A stretch of DNA of 7,644 nucleotides from an uncultured Lachnospiraceae bacterium (lineage in GTDB: Bacteria > Bacillota > Clostridia > Lachnospirales > Lachnospiraceae). Below, in pieces: positions 6,490-7,644 of this stretch. A model generated the notes under the pieces. The model did no database searches. It was not told the origin of the DNA and saw nothing but the letters and a program-made list of their open reading frames with translations. The position numbers were made by a program, and so were the translations under genes. The stretch's first letter is position 1, and every line of letters starts with the position of its first letter. The stretch lies in contig CAJUHH010000033.1 of assembly GCA_910585965.1 (NCBI GenBank), forward strand, positions 1-7,644, given 5' to 3'.

Positions 6490-6912
6490 TTAATGCGCCA
6501 CCATCCCGCCCAGCATCCCGCTCCCCGCACAGAGGCAGAACACTGTTACAAAATTAGTCGCCACATCCGCTATGCTCCTGTTTACCGCCAGCGACACTAA
6601 GGCCAACACCGCAAAATAAAGCGTCCCCATACAGAGCCCCCATAAAAATTTCCTGCTCCCGGCGCGTTTTCCTGCCAGCAGACCCGCCAGAAAAGTAACG
6701 GCTATGTAAATCACGATAATACCAATATTCACTATTTTTTCCTGCAAACTGAAACGGTACAGCATAAGAGCCAGCAAAAGCAGCAGCCCTGCGGTCAGCA
6801 CATAAGAAAACAGCAGGCATTTCATCAGAAAAAGGATCCCTTCCCCGCTGAGCATATTGCCCGTCCGGGATTCCCCCTTATTTTTTGACCGCATCCTCCC
6901 CATTCTTTCCAT
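6490..6912 (-). CDS. TIGR04086-like small integral membrane protein
   Basis: A 140-residue protein of unknown biochemical role. A short basic N-terminal tail (about 1-22, rich in Arg and Lys) precedes four predicted transmembrane helices at about 26-52, 60-80, 88-110 and 118-138. The central segment, with FLAGLLAGKRAGSRKFLWG followed by LCMGTLYF, resembles the signature of the TIGR04086 family of clostridial membrane proteins, which are often found beside SCIFF genes. The assignment rests on this recollection and on gene order, not on a search. The start ATG at 6912 has AAGGAG six bases upstream. An in-frame ATG at 6900 is an alternative with no better site. It is on the same strand as scfA, but a 520-nt gap holding a strong terminator separates the two, so here it is probably its own transcript. 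Confidence 0.8.
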   Translation of the reverse strand: MERMGRMRSKNKGESRTGNMLSGEGILFLMKCLLFSYVLTAGLLLLLALMLYRFSLQEKIVNIGIIVIYIAVTFLAGLLAGKRAGSRKFLWGLCMGTLYFAVLALVSLAVNRSIADVATNFVTVFCLCAGSGMLGGMVAH

Positions 6913-7059
6913 GTAAATCTCCTTCCGCTATTTCTATCTTGTTTATATATATTCCCTTCCTTCCCTTAAATTGCCTGAATCATGAAATTTTGGATTTCCC
7001 CGCTTTTCAAGTTGCTTCTTTTTCGCTCAAATTAAATGTCCCGTTGCTCGGACCATTCC

Positions 7060-7121
7060 GATGAGCCTCTTAAAACGAAAATCGTGTTCAGCAGTGGCTT
7101 CCACGATTTTTGAGTCTCATC
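7060..7121. repeat. 62-nt imperfect hairpin
   Basis: GATGAG-CTC (7060-7069) pairs with GAG-CTCATC (7112-7121) with one mismatch. After an eight-base bulge on the left side, AAAATCGTG (7078-7086) pairs with CACGATTTT (7102-7110) around a 15-nt loop. The plus strand reads five T at 7107-7111, too few and too embedded for a clear terminator. It may be a dispersed intergenic repeat or part of a structured leader RNA. Confidence 0.55.
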
Positions 7122-7193
7122 TCCATCGTGCAAAAGTCACTTGCCCAATATTTATTTGTGCAATTTGCCGGGCGGCATCGCTGAACAGACCTT

Positions 7194-7221
7194 TTGACAC
7201 CCTAATCCTATAATATATAAA
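7194..7221 (+). promoter_or_regulatory. Candidate sigma-A promoter, distal, for the 78-residue gene
   Basis: A perfect -35 TTGACA (7194-7199) is followed after 16 bases by TATAAA (7216-7221). Transcription would begin near 7228, giving a leader of about 65 nt. A better -10 (TATAAT at 7209) is only nine bases from the -35 and therefore wrongly spaced for it. Prediction by inspection. Confidence 0.45.
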
Positions 7222-7247
7222 ATAAAAATACAAAAATACTGATCCTT

Positions 7248-7256
7248 TGTTATAAT
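7248..7256 (+). promoter_or_regulatory. Candidate extended -10 promoter, proximal
   Basis: TGT followed by a perfect TATAAT (7251-7256) forms an extended -10 element; no good -35 stands at the usual distance. The start would be near 7263, about 30 nt before the ATG, leaving room for the AAGGAG ribosome site at 7280-7285. Confidence 0.5.
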
Positions 7257-7293
7257 TAAAATAGAAGAAACCCGATTTAAGGAGATATTTTAA

Positions 7294-7530
7294 ATGCAAA
7301 AAAAATTTCTCATAATACTTTTCTTATTGTTGATACTCCAATGTATCCTTTCATTCGTTCCGCCTATAGATAATGAAACTCTTTCAGAGCCGAAGAAATC
7401 GGAAAGGGAAGTCTCTATTCCTGTTCCACAGGAAAACCCTTCGGACGAAACAGAGCATATTTATTGCCCTTCCGGGGATAATGCGGATGATATAACCAAT
7501 ACCGATCATGAATGGATTTATCTGAATTAG
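7294..7530 (+). CDS. Small secreted or membrane-anchored peptide of unknown function
   Basis: A 78-residue protein I do not recognise. MQKK is followed by a strongly hydrophobic stretch (about 5-22, FLIILFLLLILQCILSFV) that could be a signal peptide or signal anchor. The rest (about 24-78) is hydrophilic and acidic, rich in Asp, Glu, Pro and Ser, with one Cys (about 58) and an aromatic end WIYLN. LQC does not fit a lipobox because Gln precedes the Cys. AAGGAG (7280-7285) lies eight bases before the ATG and promoter-like elements stand upstream, which supports a real gene. It is on the opposite strand from all other genes here, has lower GC, and sits between copies of a repeat family, so it may be recently acquired. 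A regulatory or exported peptide is possible but not shown. Confidence 0.65.
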   Translation: MQKKFLIILFLLLILQCILSFVPPIDNETLSEPKKSEREVSIPVPQENPSDETEHIYCPSGDNADDITNTDHEWIYLN

Positions 7531-7644
7531 AAATGAAGGAAATCAGTTTTTGCAGAGGCGGGGAGCGGGAAAGAAAACGGCAGCGGCCTGAAACGGGCCT
7601 GGCATGGGCTGGGATTTTCTGCTGAAGCTTCCAATCAGATTTCA
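7531..7644 (+). repeat. Partial, diverged copy of the 381-bp element family
   Basis: The last 23 bases (7622-7644) match the reverse complement of 6315-6337 at 22 of 23 positions, and GGCATGG and ATTTTC just before them match the same arm with small gaps. Further left the sequence is GC-rich and only loosely similar. The copy is cut by the window edge. No gene is seen between 7531 and the end. Confidence 0.65.

Larger units (their letters stand above)
6913..7293. other. Divergent intergenic region without a convincing gene
   Basis: About 380 nt between the divergent starts of the membrane-protein gene and the small plus-strand gene. It contains the ribosome site of the former (complement of 6919-6924), an AT-rich -10-like TATATA stretch near 6943-6951, a long imperfect hairpin at 7060-7121, and candidate promoters for the plus-strand gene from 7194 on. 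The 60-codon minus-strand frame across its right half has no ribosome site and covers promoter sequence, so it is not taken as a gene. Confidence 0.6.

Noticed and set aside
7117..7299. 60-codon minus-strand frame
   Set aside because: It begins on top of the plus-strand gene start, is very AT-rich at its N-terminal end, lacks a ribosome site and covers promoter elements of the opposite gene.
7294..7360. Lipoprotein signal peptide in the 78-residue protein
   Set aside because: The only Cys in the hydrophobic stretch is preceded by Gln, which does not fit the lipobox, and another five hydrophobic residues follow it.

Overview
The window reads as a chromosomal segment of a Lachnospiraceae-type member of the Clostridia. 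The evidence is the style of the proteins (RecJ, a fused SecDF, a SCIFF ranthipeptide with its radical-SAM maturase), strong AGGAGG-type ribosome sites, and a gene order recurrent in Clostridia: small membrane protein, SCIFF peptide, SCIFF maturase, SecD/SecF, RecJ. The species cannot be named from this sequence alone.

Layout, in the direction of transcription of the main block (minus strand, from high to low coordinates). A four-TM TIGR04086-like membrane protein (6490-6912) is followed by a 381-bp inverted-repeat element (6063-6443) with a bidirectional terminator at its centre. Next comes a promoter driving scfA (5826-5969), a 47-residue six-cysteine precursor that is easily missed because of its size. 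An intergenic stretch rich in hairpins then leads to scfB (4214-5650), the radical SAM/SPASM maturase. A 16-nt gap separates scfB from secDF (1951-4197), and recJ follows 98 nt later (71-1852). The terminator upstream of scfA and the tight spacing downstream suggest one transcription unit, scfA-scfB-secDF-recJ, with scfA probably produced in excess over the rest.

The logic of the block: scfA is ribosomally made, ScfB installs Cys-derived thioether bridges in its C-terminal core, and SecDF assists export through SecYEG. The linkage of peptide and Sec genes is suggestive, but no leader peptidase or dedicated exporter is visible here. RecJ (DNA repair) is probably only a positional neighbour.

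The right end (6913-7644) is different: AT-rich, repeat-bearing, with one plus-strand orphan gene for a 78-residue secreted or membrane-anchored peptide (7294-7530). It starts divergently from the membrane-protein gene. The final bases match part of the 381-bp element, so that element belongs to a dispersed family. Imperfect hairpins at 1-42 and 7060-7121 add to a picture of a repeat-rich genome.

The most interesting items are the near-perfect 109-bp inverted repeat, the Cys-every-five-residues insert in the N-terminal domain of ScfB, and the three consecutive hairpins between scfA and scfB.
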